Shown one piece after another: positions 36,294-45,170 of a stretch of DNA of 64,000 nucleotides. The translations under genes and the position numbers were made by a program. The notes below the pieces were generated by a model, which saw nothing but the letters and a program-made list of their open reading frames with translations, ran no database searches and was not told the origin of the DNA. Within the stretch, counting starts at the first letter, position 1. Each line of letters starts with the position of its first letter. This DNA comes from Cognatazoarcus sp050303815 (lineage in GTDB: Bacteria > Pseudomonadota > Gammaproteobacteria > Burkholderiales > Rhodocyclaceae), in the NCBI GenBank assembly GCA_050303815.1, contig JBNLCM010000106.1, forward strand, positions 6,180-70,179, read 5' to 3'.

Positions 36294-36626
36294 TCAGGCT
36301 TCCTTCAGCGTGCCCTTCGGCAGCACCGTGGCAACGGCCTGGCGCTGGATCAGGATCTGCACCTTGTCGGCGATCTCGACCCGGACGAATTGATCGCCGA
36401 CCTCGATGATGCGTCCGGCCATGCCGCCCTGGGTAATCACTTCATCGCCCTTGCCGAGCGCTTCGACCATGGCCTTGTGTTCCTTGGCGCGCTTCATCTG
36501 GGGTCGGATCATCAGGAACCAGATGACGACAAACATCAGGATCATCGGCAGCAACTGGACAAGGCCCCCGGTAGGGTCCTGAGCGGCGCCTTCGGCGGCC
36601 TGGGCGTAGGCATTGGAAATCAGCAC
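36294..36626 (-). CDS. yajC: Preprotein translocase subunit YajC
   Basis: A 110-residue single-span membrane protein. It begins VLISNAYAQAAEG (GTG 36626, preceded by GGGAG at 8-bp spacing), then the helix LLPMILMFVVIWFLMIRPQ. The cytoplasmic domain follows, with MVEALGKGDEVITQGGMAG. It associates with SecDF. A much longer open frame on this strand continues upstream but has no homology there. Confidence 0.95.
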   Translation of the reverse strand: MLISNAYAQAAEGAAQDPTGGLVQLLPMILMFVVIWFLMIRPQMKRAKEHKAMVEALGKGDEVITQGGMAGRIIEVGDQFVRVEIADKVQILIQRQAVATVLPKGTLKEA

Positions 36627-36705
36627 GATTGAAACTCCCACATGGGTATTCGCAAGCCGCGAATTATAACAGTTGGCCGATTTTCGCCGCGGACTGTGGG
36701 GAAAC

Positions 36706-37815
36706 TCAGGGCTCGCTGCCCCTTTGACGGTGGAAGTCGGCCCGGAACGCCTCGAAGCCCCCGGCGCCGATGGCCTCCCGGATCTCGCGCAGCAGCGTCT
36801 GGTAATAGTGGAGGTTGTGGATCGTGTTGAGCATCGATCCGAGCATCTCTCCCGTGCGGTGGAGGTGGTGCAGGTAGGCGCGCGAGAACCGGCTGCAGGT
36901 GTAGCACGTGCAGGAGGAATCCAGCGGGCCCGTGTCATGGCGGTGCATCGCGTTCTTGATCTTGATGTTGCCGAACCGTGTGAACAGCCAGCCGTTGCGG
37001 GCATTGCGCGTCGGCATGACGCAGTCGAACATGTCGATGCCGGCGGCCACGCTGGCGACGATGTCCTCCGGCGTGCCGACACCCATCAGGTAGCGGGGCC
37101 GGCCGGCGGGCAGGCGCGGGGCGGTATGGGCGAGGATCCGGCGCATGTCTTCCTTGGGCTCGCCGACGGACAGGCCGCCGATCGCGTAGCCATCGAAGCC
37201 GATGTCGGTGAGCCCGGCGAGGGATTCGTCGCGCAGCGCTTCGTGCATCCCGCCCTGGACGATGCCGAACAGGGCGTTCTGGTTGTCGAGGCGATCGAAC
37301 TCGTCACGCGAGCGCCTGGCCCAGCGCAGCGAGAGGCGCATCGATTCAGCGGCTTCTTCGTGGCTGGCCGGATACGGGGTGCACTCATCGAAGATCATCA
37401 CGACATCCGCGTTGAGGCGGGTTTGAATCTCCATCGACAGTTCCGGCGTGAGGAACAGGCGGGCGCCGTCGATCGGAGAGGCAAAGCGCACGCCTTCTTC
37501 CGAGATCTTGCGGAGGGCGCCGAGCGAGAACACCTGGAAGCCGCCGGAATCCGTCAGGATCGGCTTCCGCCATTGCATGAAATCGTGCAGGCCGCCGTGC
37601 GCGTCGATGACGTCCATGCCAGGGCGCAGCCAGAGGTGAAAGGTGTTGCCCAGGCAGATCTGCGCGCCGATCTCGTCAAGTGCCGTCGGGGTCATGGCCT
37701 TGACTGTTCCGTAGGTGCCGACCGGCATGAAGACGGGGGTCTCGACCACGCCGTGGGACAGGGTCAGGCGGCCGCGACGCGCTGCGCCGTCTTGGCTGAG
37801 GAGCTCGAAGTTCAT
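36706..37815 (-). CDS. tgt: Queuine tRNA-ribosyltransferase
   Basis: A 369-residue (beta/alpha)8 enzyme. GNTFHLWLRPGMDVI and TDSGGFQVFSLG form the substrate site, the nucleophilic aspartate lies in MFDCVMPTRNARNG, and the zinc cluster is CTCYTC plus the histidine of YLHHLHRTGE. It exchanges guanine 34 for preQ1 in tRNAs with GUN anticodons. It overlaps queA by 4 bp, and both act in successive steps of queuosine synthesis. Confidence 0.97.
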   Translation of the reverse strand: MNFELLSQDGAARRGRLTLSHGVVETPVFMPVGTYGTVKAMTPTALDEIGAQICLGNTFHLWLRPGMDVIDAHGGLHDFMQWRKPILTDSGGFQVFSLGALRKISEEGVRFASPIDGARLFLTPELSMEIQTRLNADVVMIFDECTPYPASHEEAAESMRLSLRWARRSRDEFDRLDNQNALFGIVQGGMHEALRDESLAGLTDIGFDGYAIGGLSVGEPKEDMRRILAHTAPRLPAGRPRYLMGVGTPEDIVASVAAGIDMFDCVMPTRNARNGWLFTRFGNIKIKNAMHRHDTGPLDSSCTCYTCSRFSRAYLHHLHRTGEMLGSMLNTIHNLHYYQTLLREIREAIGAGGFEAFRADFHRQRGSEP

Positions 37816-38840
37816 GGTTTGCGGGTCAGGAACATGGCATCGCCGTAGCTGAAGAAACGGTAGCCGTGGGCCACCGCGTGCGCGTATGCGCGCCGGATCG
37901 GCGCCAGCCCGGCAAAGGCTGACACCAGCATGAGCAGGGTCGAGCGGGGCAGGTGGAAGTTGGTGATGAGCCCCTCGACGACTCGGAAACGGTAGCCGGG
38001 GGTAATGAAGATGTCCGTCTCTCCACTACCCGCCACGAGCATCCCCCCTTGGGCGGCCGCCTCGAGCGCGCGCAGGCTGGTCGTGCCGACCGCGATGACG
38101 CGGCCGCCGCGGGCACGGGTGCGCTCGATCGCCGCGATCGTCTCTTCGGGCAGCACGTAGCGTTCGCTGTGCATCCGGTGCTCGGACAGGTCCCGGCTAC
38201 GGACCGGCTGGAAGGTGCCGGCGCCCACGTGGAGGGTCAGGAATGCCGATTCCACACCGCGTTCGCGCAGCCGCTGCAGGGTCGTGTCATCGAAATGCAG
38301 GCCGGCGGTCGGCGCGGCCACTGATCCTGTGTGGCGCGCATAGATGGTCTGGTAACGGGTCTCGTCACTGTCGGCTGCAGCCCGGTCGATGTAGGGCGGC
38401 AGGGGCAGCTGACCATGGGTTTCGAGCAGGTCGAGCAGTGGCGTATCGCCGGGGAAGCGCAGATGGAAGAACTCGCCAACGCGGCCCGCGACGGTCACCT
38501 CGAAGGCGTCCGCCAGACGCAGCACCGCGCCCGGCTTGGGCGACTTGCTGGCGCGAACCTGGGCCAGGGCCTCGTGCTCGCCGACCGGGCGCTCGATCAG
38601 GACTTCGATGCGGCCGCCACTCGACTTGGCCCCTGGCAGCCGAGCGTGGAGGACGCGCGTGTCATTGAAGACGAGCAGATCGCGTTCGCGAAGCAGTCCG
38701 GGCAGGTCGGTGAAGTTCCGATCGACCGGTTGCCCGTCCTTAAGCGTCATGAGGCGGCTTGCCGCCCTCTCCGGCAGGGGCGCCTGGGCGATCAGCTCGT
38801 CCGGCAGCGTGTAGTCGAAGTCGTCGAGCGTCAGATGCAT
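37812..38840 (-). CDS. queA: S-adenosylmethionine:tRNA ribosyltransferase-isomerase
   Basis: A 342-residue protein of typical length. Conserved segments include FDYTLPDELIAQ-x-PLPERA, DTRVLHARLPG, APTAGLHFDDTTLQRL, LHVGAGTFQPVR, GTTSLRALE and LITNFHLPRSTLLMLVSAFAG. It transfers and rearranges the ribosyl group of SAM onto preQ1 in tRNA to form epoxyqueuosine. It is the promoter-proximal gene of the minus-strand unit; its start is 51 bp from the divergent tRNA-Leu. Confidence 0.97.
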   Translation of the reverse strand: MHLTLDDFDYTLPDELIAQAPLPERAASRLMTLKDGQPVDRNFTDLPGLLRERDLLVFNDTRVLHARLPGAKSSGGRIEVLIERPVGEHEALAQVRASKSPKPGAVLRLADAFEVTVAGRVGEFFHLRFPGDTPLLDLLETHGQLPLPPYIDRAAADSDETRYQTIYARHTGSVAAPTAGLHFDDTTLQRLRERGVESAFLTLHVGAGTFQPVRSRDLSEHRMHSERYVLPEETIAAIERTRARGGRVIAVGTTSLRALEAAAQGGMLVAGSGETDIFITPGYRFRVVEGLITNFHLPRSTLLMLVSAFAGLAPIRRAYAHAVAHGYRFFSYGDAMFLTRKP

Positions 38841-38846
38841 TCGCGC

Positions 38847-38876
38847 TTGCAGGGGGTTTCCCGGATAGGTGATAAT
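38847..38876 (+). promoter_or_regulatory. Candidate promoter of tRNA-Leu(CAA)
   Basis: TTGCAG (38847-38852) and GATAAT (38871-38876) are spaced 18 bp apart. The start would lie about 8 bp before the mature tRNA, with a GC-rich discriminator as in stringently controlled stable RNA genes. It begins 6 bp upstream of the queA start codon. Confidence 0.6.
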
Positions 38877-38891
38877 CCTCGGCCTTCCCGG

Positions 38892-38978
38892 GCCGGGGTG
38901 GCGAAATCGGTAGACGCAGCGGATTCAAAATCCGCCGCTGGCAACAGCGTGAGGGTTCGAGTCCCTCTCCCGGCACCA
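38892..38978 (+). tRNA. tRNA-Leu (anticodon CAA)
   Basis: An 87-base class II tRNA with an encoded CCA end. The acceptor stem pairs GCCGGGG with TCCCGGC (one G-U). The anticodon stem GCGGA/TCCGC encloses the loop TTCAAAA, giving anticodon CAA. The long variable arm is CGCTGGCAACAGCG. The T-loop GTTCGAGTC is standard. Confidence 0.95.
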
Positions 38979-39054
38979 TACCGGCCGTTGGGCGAAACCG
39001 CGGATCATAGCGCGCTGTACGCCGGCCGGTCCATCGATACCGCCGCCGATCTCC

Positions 39055-40002
39055 ATGCCCCTCGATCCCCGTGCCCGCACGCTCCTCGACATGGCCTACC
39101 GTGTCGGTGCGCCCAAGTTCCACCAGCTGAACGAGGAGCAGGCGCGGCGCTCCATGGTCAAGCTGCAGGAGGCTTTCCAGCCGGACACGCCGGCCGTGGC
39201 GTCGGTGACGGAAGTGCCGATCCGGTCTGGCGATGGCGTGGTGCTTGCCAGGGCCTACCGCCCGATCGGCGCTGCGCCGACGGACATGCTGCCCGTCATC
39301 GTCTTCCTGCATGGTGGCGGGTGGTGCATCGGCAGCGTCGATACGCACGACGTCCTGTGCCGGGAGTTGTGCAATGCGAGCGCGGTCAATGTGCTCTCCA
39401 TTGATTATCGGCTCGCACCCGAGCACCCCTTTCCGGCGGCCTTCGAGGATGTCCTGGCCACCTTCCGCTGGCTGCATCGTCACGCGGGCGAGATTGGCGC
39501 CGATCCGGGGCGGGTCGCACTCGCGGGTGACAGTGCGGGGGGCAATCTGGCGCTGGCGGCGGCCCTTTGGCTGCGCGACGAGGGATGGTCCGTCGTACGC
39601 GGCCTCGGGCTCATCTATCCGTGCGTCGAGATCTTCGCTGATACCGAGTCCAGGAAGCGCTACGCGCAGGGCTATTTTCTCGACGAGGAGTCGCTCGTAT
39701 GGTTCTTCGAACGCTATCTGCCCCATCCGGGGGACGCTCTGGACTGGCGCGCATCCCCCATCCTGGCGGAGCGCTTCGACGATCTGCCGCCGCTGTCGCT
39801 GGTGACGGCCGAATGCGATCCCCTGGTCGACGAGTGCCGGCAACTGGTCGGGCGCTTTGCGGCGGTCGGCATCGAGGTCAGGGATCATCCCGCCGACGGC
39901 ATGGTTCATGGCTTTATCACGCTCGGCAGGATGTTCCCCCAGGCCGCTCGATCCATCGCCTTGCTGGCCGCCGATCTGGCCGAGTTTCTCGGTCGTCGCT
40001 GA
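39055..40002 (+). CDS. Alpha/beta hydrolase, hormone-sensitive lipase family
   Basis: A 315-residue esterase-type hydrolase. The oxyanion motif is HGGGW (86-90) and the nucleophile Ser160 lies in GDSAGGN. The catalytic Asp is in TAECDPLVDE and the His in DGMVHGF, giving the HSL-family triad. No signal peptide is present, so it is probably cytoplasmic. It hydrolyses an unidentified carboxylic ester. It stands alone between tRNA-Leu and the exopolysaccharide genes, and its own promoter was not identified. Confidence 0.92.
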   Translation: MPLDPRARTLLDMAYRVGAPKFHQLNEEQARRSMVKLQEAFQPDTPAVASVTEVPIRSGDGVVLARAYRPIGAAPTDMLPVIVFLHGGGWCIGSVDTHDVLCRELCNASAVNVLSIDYRLAPEHPFPAAFEDVLATFRWLHRHAGEIGADPGRVALAGDSAGGNLALAAALWLRDEGWSVVRGLGLIYPCVEIFADTESRKRYAQGYFLDEESLVWFFERYLPHPGDALDWRASPILAERFDDLPPLSLVTAECDPLVDECRQLVGRFAAVGIEVRDHPADGMVHGFITLGRMFPQAARSIALLAADLAEFLGRR

Positions 40003-40237
40003 TCCGGGCGGCGCAAGCGGCGACTGCCGTCGATCGAGGGACGCGTCACGAAGGGTGTGCTTTCCGCGTGCCACTGGCATGTGTCGTGATGTCTTTAACG
40101 CCTGTGTCCCAGTGTGGCGAGTAAGGTTCATTCCGCGGCACGAGACACCAAGGTGGCGGTCCCCCCAGCGCGCGGCGGACAGCCAACACGGCGCAGCAAG
40201 ACGCACGATAGGGAAGGGCCAATCGGCCGGGTTCAAA

Positions 40238-41626
40238 ATGCTCAAGATCTTCAGTCACCACATCTCTTCGCAGAGCCTCGTCAATCTGTTGATCGACGCC
40301 ATCATCCTCGCCTTGGGGCTGCTGATCGGCTTCTCCCTTCAAATTGAGGGGTCGCCCGCGATCGACTGGCGGATGGCAGTGCCCTCGGCGCTGGTGTTCG
40401 CGCTGGCGATGATGGTTCTCAATAGCGCCTTCGGCCTGTACAAACCGTTCGCCGACGCCTCGCTGCGGACCGTGATCGGGCGTCTCGCCCTGCCTGTTCT
40501 GGTCAGCATGCCGGTGGCCTACGGCGTTTACAGCGTGCTGCCTTGGGGCCACTTCGCGCCGGAGGCCGGTGGGCTGACGGCCGTGCTGCTGCTGGGTTTC
40601 GTCATGCTCAACCGGGGCATCGCCAACCGGGGGCAGCGCTCTGCACTGATGGCCCGCCGGGTTCTCGTCCTTGGTACGGGCGAGGACGCCGCGCTGGTCG
40701 AGCGTGTGCTGTCCGGACCGGAAGCCCGCGCCCTTTCGGTCGTTGGGTTCATTCCGACGGCCCAGGATGGCGAGCGTTGCGTCTCCCCCTCCCGTATCGT
40801 CGAGTACTCCGGCCGGCTCGTCGAGTTCGTTCGACGCGAGCAGGTCGACGAAGTCATCGTCGCGGTTCGGGAGCGCCGGGGTGGCGTTCTGCCGATGCGC
40901 GAATTGCTCGACTGCAAACTGCTCGGCGTCAAGGTCCTTGACCTCAGCAGCTTCTACGAGCGGGTCCAGGGGCAGGTCCGTATCGAATCCCTGAAAGCGA
41001 GCTGGCTGATCTACGGCGAAGGTTTCCGCCAGGGCTTCGCCCGCACGGTCGTCAAGCGCGCCTTCGATCTGGTCGCTTCCCTCATCCTGCTGATTCTCGC
41101 GCTGCCGGTCATGATCATCGCGGCGATCGCCATCCTGCTCGAGGATGGCGCACCGATCTTCTACAGCCAGGAGCGGGTCGGCCAGGGCGGGCGCAGCTTC
41201 CGGGTCATCAAGTTCCGCAGCATGCGGCGCGACGCAGAGAAGGATGGCAAGCCCAAATGGGCCCAGTCGAACGATGACCGCGTGACGCGGGTCGGCCGCT
41301 TCATGCGCCGCACCCGGATCGATGAGCTGCCGCAGTTGTTCAACGTACTGAAGGGCGAGATGAGCATGGTGGGTCCTCGCCCGGAGCGTCCCTACTTCGT
41401 TGATCAACTGACTTCGGAGATTCCTTTCTACGCGGTCCGCCATTGTGTCAAGCCGGGGCTGACCGGTTGGGCTCAGGTCCGGTACCAATACGGTGCGTCG
41501 GTCGATGACGCGCTCCAGAAGTTGCAGTTCGACCTCTACTACGTCAAGAATCACACACTGTTTCTGGATTCCCTGGTGCTGTGCGAGACGGTGCACGTTG
41601 TGCTGACGGGGCAGGGCGCGCACTGA
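40238..41626 (+). CDS. Undecaprenyl-phosphate sugar phosphotransferase, exosortase-associated exopolysaccharide type
   Basis: A 462-residue PHPT-family protein. Four N-terminal helices (within residues 15-115) precede a nucleotide-binding-like central domain (about 140-260). A further helix follows at about 275-295, then the catalytic sugar transferase domain with VKRAFDLVASL, KFRSMRRDAEKDG, RRTRIDELPQLFNVLKGEMSMVG and GPRPERPYFV. It places the first sugar phosphate on the lipid carrier. ATG 40238 begins MLKIFSHHISSQSL, similar to the family associated with PEP-CTERM systems. It lies upstream of prsK, separated by a terminator. Confidence 0.9.
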   Translation: MLKIFSHHISSQSLVNLLIDAIILALGLLIGFSLQIEGSPAIDWRMAVPSALVFALAMMVLNSAFGLYKPFADASLRTVIGRLALPVLVSMPVAYGVYSVLPWGHFAPEAGGLTAVLLLGFVMLNRGIANRGQRSALMARRVLVLGTGEDAALVERVLSGPEARALSVVGFIPTAQDGERCVSPSRIVEYSGRLVEFVRREQVDEVIVAVRERRGGVLPMRELLDCKLLGVKVLDLSSFYERVQGQVRIESLKASWLIYGEGFRQGFARTVVKRAFDLVASLILLILALPVMIIAAIAILLEDGAPIFYSQERVGQGGRSFRVIKFRSMRRDAEKDGKPKWAQSNDDRVTRVGRFMRRTRIDELPQLFNVLKGEMSMVGPRPERPYFVDQLTSEIPFYAVRHCVKPGLTGWAQVRYQYGASVDDALQKLQFDLYYVKNHTLFLDSLVLCETVHVVLTGQGAH

Positions 41627-41649
41627 CGCCGCTGCGCTCGTTGCCATGT

Positions 41650-41679
41650 GGGTCCGGGTGGGTCGCCCGGACCCTTTTT
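41650..41679 (+). terminator. Terminator or attenuator between the EPS transferase and prsK
   Basis: Hairpin arms GGGTCCGGG (41650-41658) and CCCGGACCC (41666-41674) with a 7-base loop, followed by TTTTTGATTTT. It lies 24 bp after the transferase stop and 15 bp before the prsK start, so it should reduce read-through into the regulatory genes. Confidence 0.85.
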
Positions 41680-41693
41680 GATTTTCTGAGGCC

Positions 41694-43799
41694 ATGTCGG
41701 AACTGATCGGCAGTCTTGCCTTGCTGGATGTCGCGCGCGCCGGGTATGGCTTTGCTGCCTGCGTTCACGCGCTCTTCGGCCTCTACCTGTTGCTGGCCTG
41801 GCGAGGGGGGCGGCCAGGACTCCTGCTCTTTGCGGCGGTGGGGCTCGGTGCCCTGTGGGCCGGCCTCGCGTTTCTGGCGCTCGGGGACGACGGCCTCTTG
41901 CTGCCTCTCCTTGCAAACGGGTTCGATGCGCTCAGGATTGGCGCGTGGTTTGCCTTCCTGCTGGCTCTGCTCGGCATGCTGGGCGGCGATCGAAGGAGCC
42001 TGGGGTGGGCCTGTGCCGGTGCTGTCGGGGTCATCCTCATCGCGATCCTGGGGCAGGGTGCATTCGCGGCGGATCGGCCTGGGCTGGCGCTGTTCGCGCT
42101 GCGTGGCGCGTTTCTTGGCAGCCTGCTCGCGGCGGTGCTGGGTCTCGTGCTGGTCGAGCAGCTCTTCCGGAGCCTGCCTGCCGACGGGCGCTGGGGTTTC
42201 AAGCCCATGTCGCTCGGACTGGTTGCGGCCTTCGCGTTCGATGTCTATCTGTACGCCGAAGGCCTGCTCTTCCAGCACCTGGATGGGGCCGTGTGGGCCG
42301 CACGGGGCTTCGCGCACTCCCTGGTCCTGCCGCTGATTGCGCTGACGGTCGCCAGGAACCCGGGCTGGAAGGTTCGCATCAGTATTTCGCGTCAGGCGGT
42401 CTTTCATACGACCGCGCTGATCGCGTCCGGCGCCTACCTCCTGCTGGTGGCCGGAGCGGGTTACTACCTGCGGTTTTTCGGCGGTGACTGGGGGCGGGCC
42501 TTCCAGGTGGCGATCGTCTTTGCGGGCCTCCTTGGCCTGCTGGTCGTCGCGGTCTCGGGCGCGCTCCGGGCGCGATTCCGAGTCTGGTTGTCCAAGCACC
42601 TGTTCGCCTACAAGTACGACTACCGCAGTGAATGGCTGGGCTTTACCCGCGCCTTGTCGGAGAGCAGCGACGGCCGGACGCCGGAAGAGGCTGTCATCAA
42701 TGCGCTGGCGCGGCTGGTCGAGAGTCCGGGAGGCGGGATCTGGCTGGCCGATGGGTCGGGTGAGCTGGTGTTTCGCTCGCGACTGAACATGCCCGAGAGC
42801 GCGGCCGCCGAGCCGGTCGATGGGCCGTTTGCCTCGTTTCTCGCGCAGCGGGGCTGGATCGTCAACCTCGCGGAGTTTCGCTCCCGGCGCGCCATTTACG
42901 AGAGCCTGGAGCTGCCCGAGTGGCTGTCGAAGCTGGATGGCGCCTGGCTGGTTGTGCCATTGCTCAGCGGTACCTCGCTCGTGGGCTTCGTCGTGCTGCT
43001 GTCGCCCCGGACACCGGTCGAGGTCGACTGGGAGGTGCTCGATCTGCTCAAGACGGCCCAGCAGCAGGCCGCCAGCTACCTGGCCCAGCTGCAGGCGCAG
43101 GAAGCCCTGCTCGAGGCGAAGAAGTTCGACGCGTTCAACCGGATGTCGGCGTTCGTTGTGCATGACCTCAAGAACCTCGTCGCCCAGCTCTCGCTGCTGC
43201 TCAGAAACGCCGAGCGCCATCGGGACAATCCCGAGTTCCAGGCCGACATGCTGGAAACCGTGGCGCATGTCGAGGGGCGGATGCGCGCCCTGATGAAGCA
43301 ATTGATGGAGAAGACCTCCATCGACCCCCGCAAACCCATCGACCTGTCTGTCATGGTGAGTCGCGTCGTGGATGCCAAGGCCGGTCAGCGACCTGCGCCG
43401 CAAATTGTCGAGCGGGCGCCCGTGTCCGTTCTGGCGCATGCCGAGCGACTGGAGCGGATTCTCGGCCATATCGTGCAAAATGCAATGGACGCCGCGGCGG
43501 AGGACGGTAAGGTGGAAATATGCGTGCGCGCTGCCGGGGTCGGGCTTGCCGAGGTTGTCGTCAGCGACAACGGGACAGGGATGTCCCCGGAGTTCGTGCG
43601 CGATGAACTGTTCAAGCCCTTCCGTTCCACGAAGGCCAGTGGCATGGGGATAGGCGCCTACGAAAGCCGGCAGTATGTCAAGGAAATCGGCGGCTCCATC
43701 GATGTCGAGAGCGAACCTGGTGTCGGCACCCGGATGCGGTTGAGACTCCCCGCTTGCGCGTCGGACGAAAGTTCGCCGGACGGCAACCAGACAGGATGA
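41694..43799 (+). CDS. prsK: XrtA/PEP-CTERM system histidine kinase PrsK
   Basis: A 701-residue membrane histidine kinase. About eight N-terminal helices (residues 1-290) are followed by a GAF-like domain (about 315-450). The phosphorylated His490 lies in VVHDLKNLVAQLSLL, and the ATP-binding domain has N box QNAMDAA, SDNGTGMSPEFV and SGMGIGAYESRQYV. It senses an unknown signal and phosphorylates PrsR. The start follows a terminator; prsR begins 3 bp after its stop. Confidence 0.93.
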   Translation: MSELIGSLALLDVARAGYGFAACVHALFGLYLLLAWRGGRPGLLLFAAVGLGALWAGLAFLALGDDGLLLPLLANGFDALRIGAWFAFLLALLGMLGGDRRSLGWACAGAVGVILIAILGQGAFAADRPGLALFALRGAFLGSLLAAVLGLVLVEQLFRSLPADGRWGFKPMSLGLVAAFAFDVYLYAEGLLFQHLDGAVWAARGFAHSLVLPLIALTVARNPGWKVRISISRQAVFHTTALIASGAYLLLVAGAGYYLRFFGGDWGRAFQVAIVFAGLLGLLVVAVSGALRARFRVWLSKHLFAYKYDYRSEWLGFTRALSESSDGRTPEEAVINALARLVESPGGGIWLADGSGELVFRSRLNMPESAAAEPVDGPFASFLAQRGWIVNLAEFRSRRAIYESLELPEWLSKLDGAWLVVPLLSGTSLVGFVVLLSPRTPVEVDWEVLDLLKTAQQQAASYLAQLQAQEALLEAKKFDAFNRMSAFVVHDLKNLVAQLSLLLRNAERHRDNPEFQADMLETVAHVEGRMRALMKQLMEKTSIDPRKPIDLSVMVSRVVDAKAGQRPAPQIVERAPVSVLAHAERLERILGHIVQNAMDAAAEDGKVEICVRAAGVGLAEVVVSDNGTGMSPEFVRDELFKPFRSTKASGMGIGAYESRQYVKEIGGSIDVESEPGVGTRMRLRLPACASDESSPDGNQTG

Positions 43800-43802
43800 A
43801 TC

Positions 43803-45170
43803 TTGGAACGTAGTCAGGAAAAGAGAAGGCCCCTGCTGATCGTCGAGGACGATCCGGCGCTGTCGAAGCAGATGAAATGGGCCTTCGACGGTTATGAGGT
43901 GCTGCCCGCGGCTGACCGGGAAACCGCGATCACCCTGTTGAGACGCCATGAGCCCGCCGTTGTCACCATGGACCTTGGCCTGCCTCCCGACCCGGACGGC
44001 GTCAGCGAGGGCTTCCGCCTGCTGGCCGAGATCCTCCAGTTGCAGCCGACCACGAAAGTGATCGTGCTGACGGGGCAGCATGACCGGGAGAATGCCGTTC
44101 GGGCGGTCGGCATGGGGGCCTACGATTTCTTTGCGAAGCCGTTCGAACCCGACCTGCTGGGGCTTGCGATCGACCGTGCGTATCGTCTCCATGACCTGCA
44201 GCAGGAGAATCTGCGGCTTCAGGTGGGTCAGGGGTCGCCCCTCGACGGTTTCCTGACCCGCGATGCCGCCGTGTTGAAGCTCTGCCGGACCGTAGAGAAG
44301 GTCGCCTCCGCCAGTGTCACAACCATGTTGCTCGGTGAGAGCGGGACCGGCAAGGAGGTCCTGGCCCGAGCCATCCATAACCTGTCGCCAAGAAGCAAGC
44401 AGCGATTCGTCGCGATCAATTGCGCGGCCATTCCGGACACACTGCTGGAAAGCGAACTGTTCGGCTACGAGAAGGGCGCCTTCACGGGTGCCGTCAAGCA
44501 GACCCTGGGCAAGATCGAGGTGGCCAACAAGGGCACGCTCTTTCTCGATGAAATCGGCGACCTGCCGATGCCTCTGCAATCCAAGCTGCTGCGCTTTCTG
44601 CAGGAGCGCGTCATCGAGCGTATCGGCGGGCGCGAGGAGATTCCCGTGGATGTCCGGATCGTGTGCGCGACGCACCAGGATCTCAAGGGTCTGATCTCGG
44701 AAGGCCTGTTCCGTGAGGACCTGTTCTATCGCCTGGCCGAGATCGTCATCGACATTCCGCCCCTGCGCGAGCGCGAGGGAGATGCCAGCCTCATTGCCCA
44801 CTCGCTCGTCAAGCGCTTTGCCACCGAGAACGGCCGAGGCAGTCTGCACCTGGGCGAGGATGCGCTTGCGGCAATCGAGGCCCACCGGTGGCCGGGAAAC
44901 GTCCGCGAACTTGAAAACTGCATCAAGCGCGCGGTCGTGATGGCCGACGGCAATCGGATCGGCGCGGACGACCTGGGCTTCGAGCCGGTGGAAGACGACC
45001 TGAACACGCTCAACCTGCGTCAGGTACGCGAGGAGGCTGAACGAGCGGCCGTCGTGCGCGTGCTGGCTCGAACCAATGGCAATGTTGCCCGGGCGTCGGA
45101 GGTGCTTGGCGTCAGTCGCCCGACCCTCTACGACCTGATGAACCGATTCGGTATCCGGAAGGAAGCATGA
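43803..45170 (+). CDS. prsR: PEP-CTERM-box sigma-54 response regulator PrsR
   Basis: A 455-residue NtrC-type activator. The receiver domain has Asp57 in TMDLGLP; the AAA+ domain has Walker A GESGTGKE (178-185) and the sigma-54 contact loop GAFTGA (225-230). A Fis-type helix-turn-helix is at the C-terminus (NVARASEVLGVSRPTLYDLM). It activates RpoN-dependent promoters of exopolysaccharide and PEP-CTERM genes. The TTG start at 43803 follows AGGA at 6-bp spacing. No convincing -24/-12 promoter was found in the window for it to act on. Confidence 0.95.
   Translation: MERSQEKRRPLLIVEDDPALSKQMKWAFDGYEVLPAADRETAITLLRRHEPAVVTMDLGLPPDPDGVSEGFRLLAEILQLQPTTKVIVLTGQHDRENAVRAVGMGAYDFFAKPFEPDLLGLAIDRAYRLHDLQQENLRLQVGQGSPLDGFLTRDAAVLKLCRTVEKVASASVTTMLLGESGTGKEVLARAIHNLSPRSKQRFVAINCAAIPDTLLESELFGYEKGAFTGAVKQTLGKIEVANKGTLFLDEIGDLPMPLQSKLLRFLQERVIERIGGREEIPVDVRIVCATHQDLKGLISEGLFREDLFYRLAEIVIDIPPLREREGDASLIAHSLVKRFATENGRGSLHLGEDALAAIEAHRWPGNVRELENCIKRAVVMADGNRIGADDLGFEPVEDDLNTLNLRQVREEAERAAVVRVLARTNGNVARASEVLGVSRPTLYDLMNRFGIRKEA

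Noticed and set aside
36294..37082. Long form of YajC with about 150 extra N-terminal residues
   Set aside because: The extra part is antisense-frame sequence of tgt; GTG 36626 with a good ribosome-binding site gives the normal YajC length.
40075..40089. Possible sigma-54 promoter (TGGCATG-N4-GTGA) before the EPS transferase
   Set aside because: The essential GC of the -12 element is missing and the -24 element has a mismatch.
41544..44885. A 1113-codon open frame on the minus strand opposite prsK and prsR
   Set aside because: It is a mirror of GC-rich coding sequence; the translation is rich in Arg, Gln and Gly without domains, and the plus strand encodes recognised proteins.
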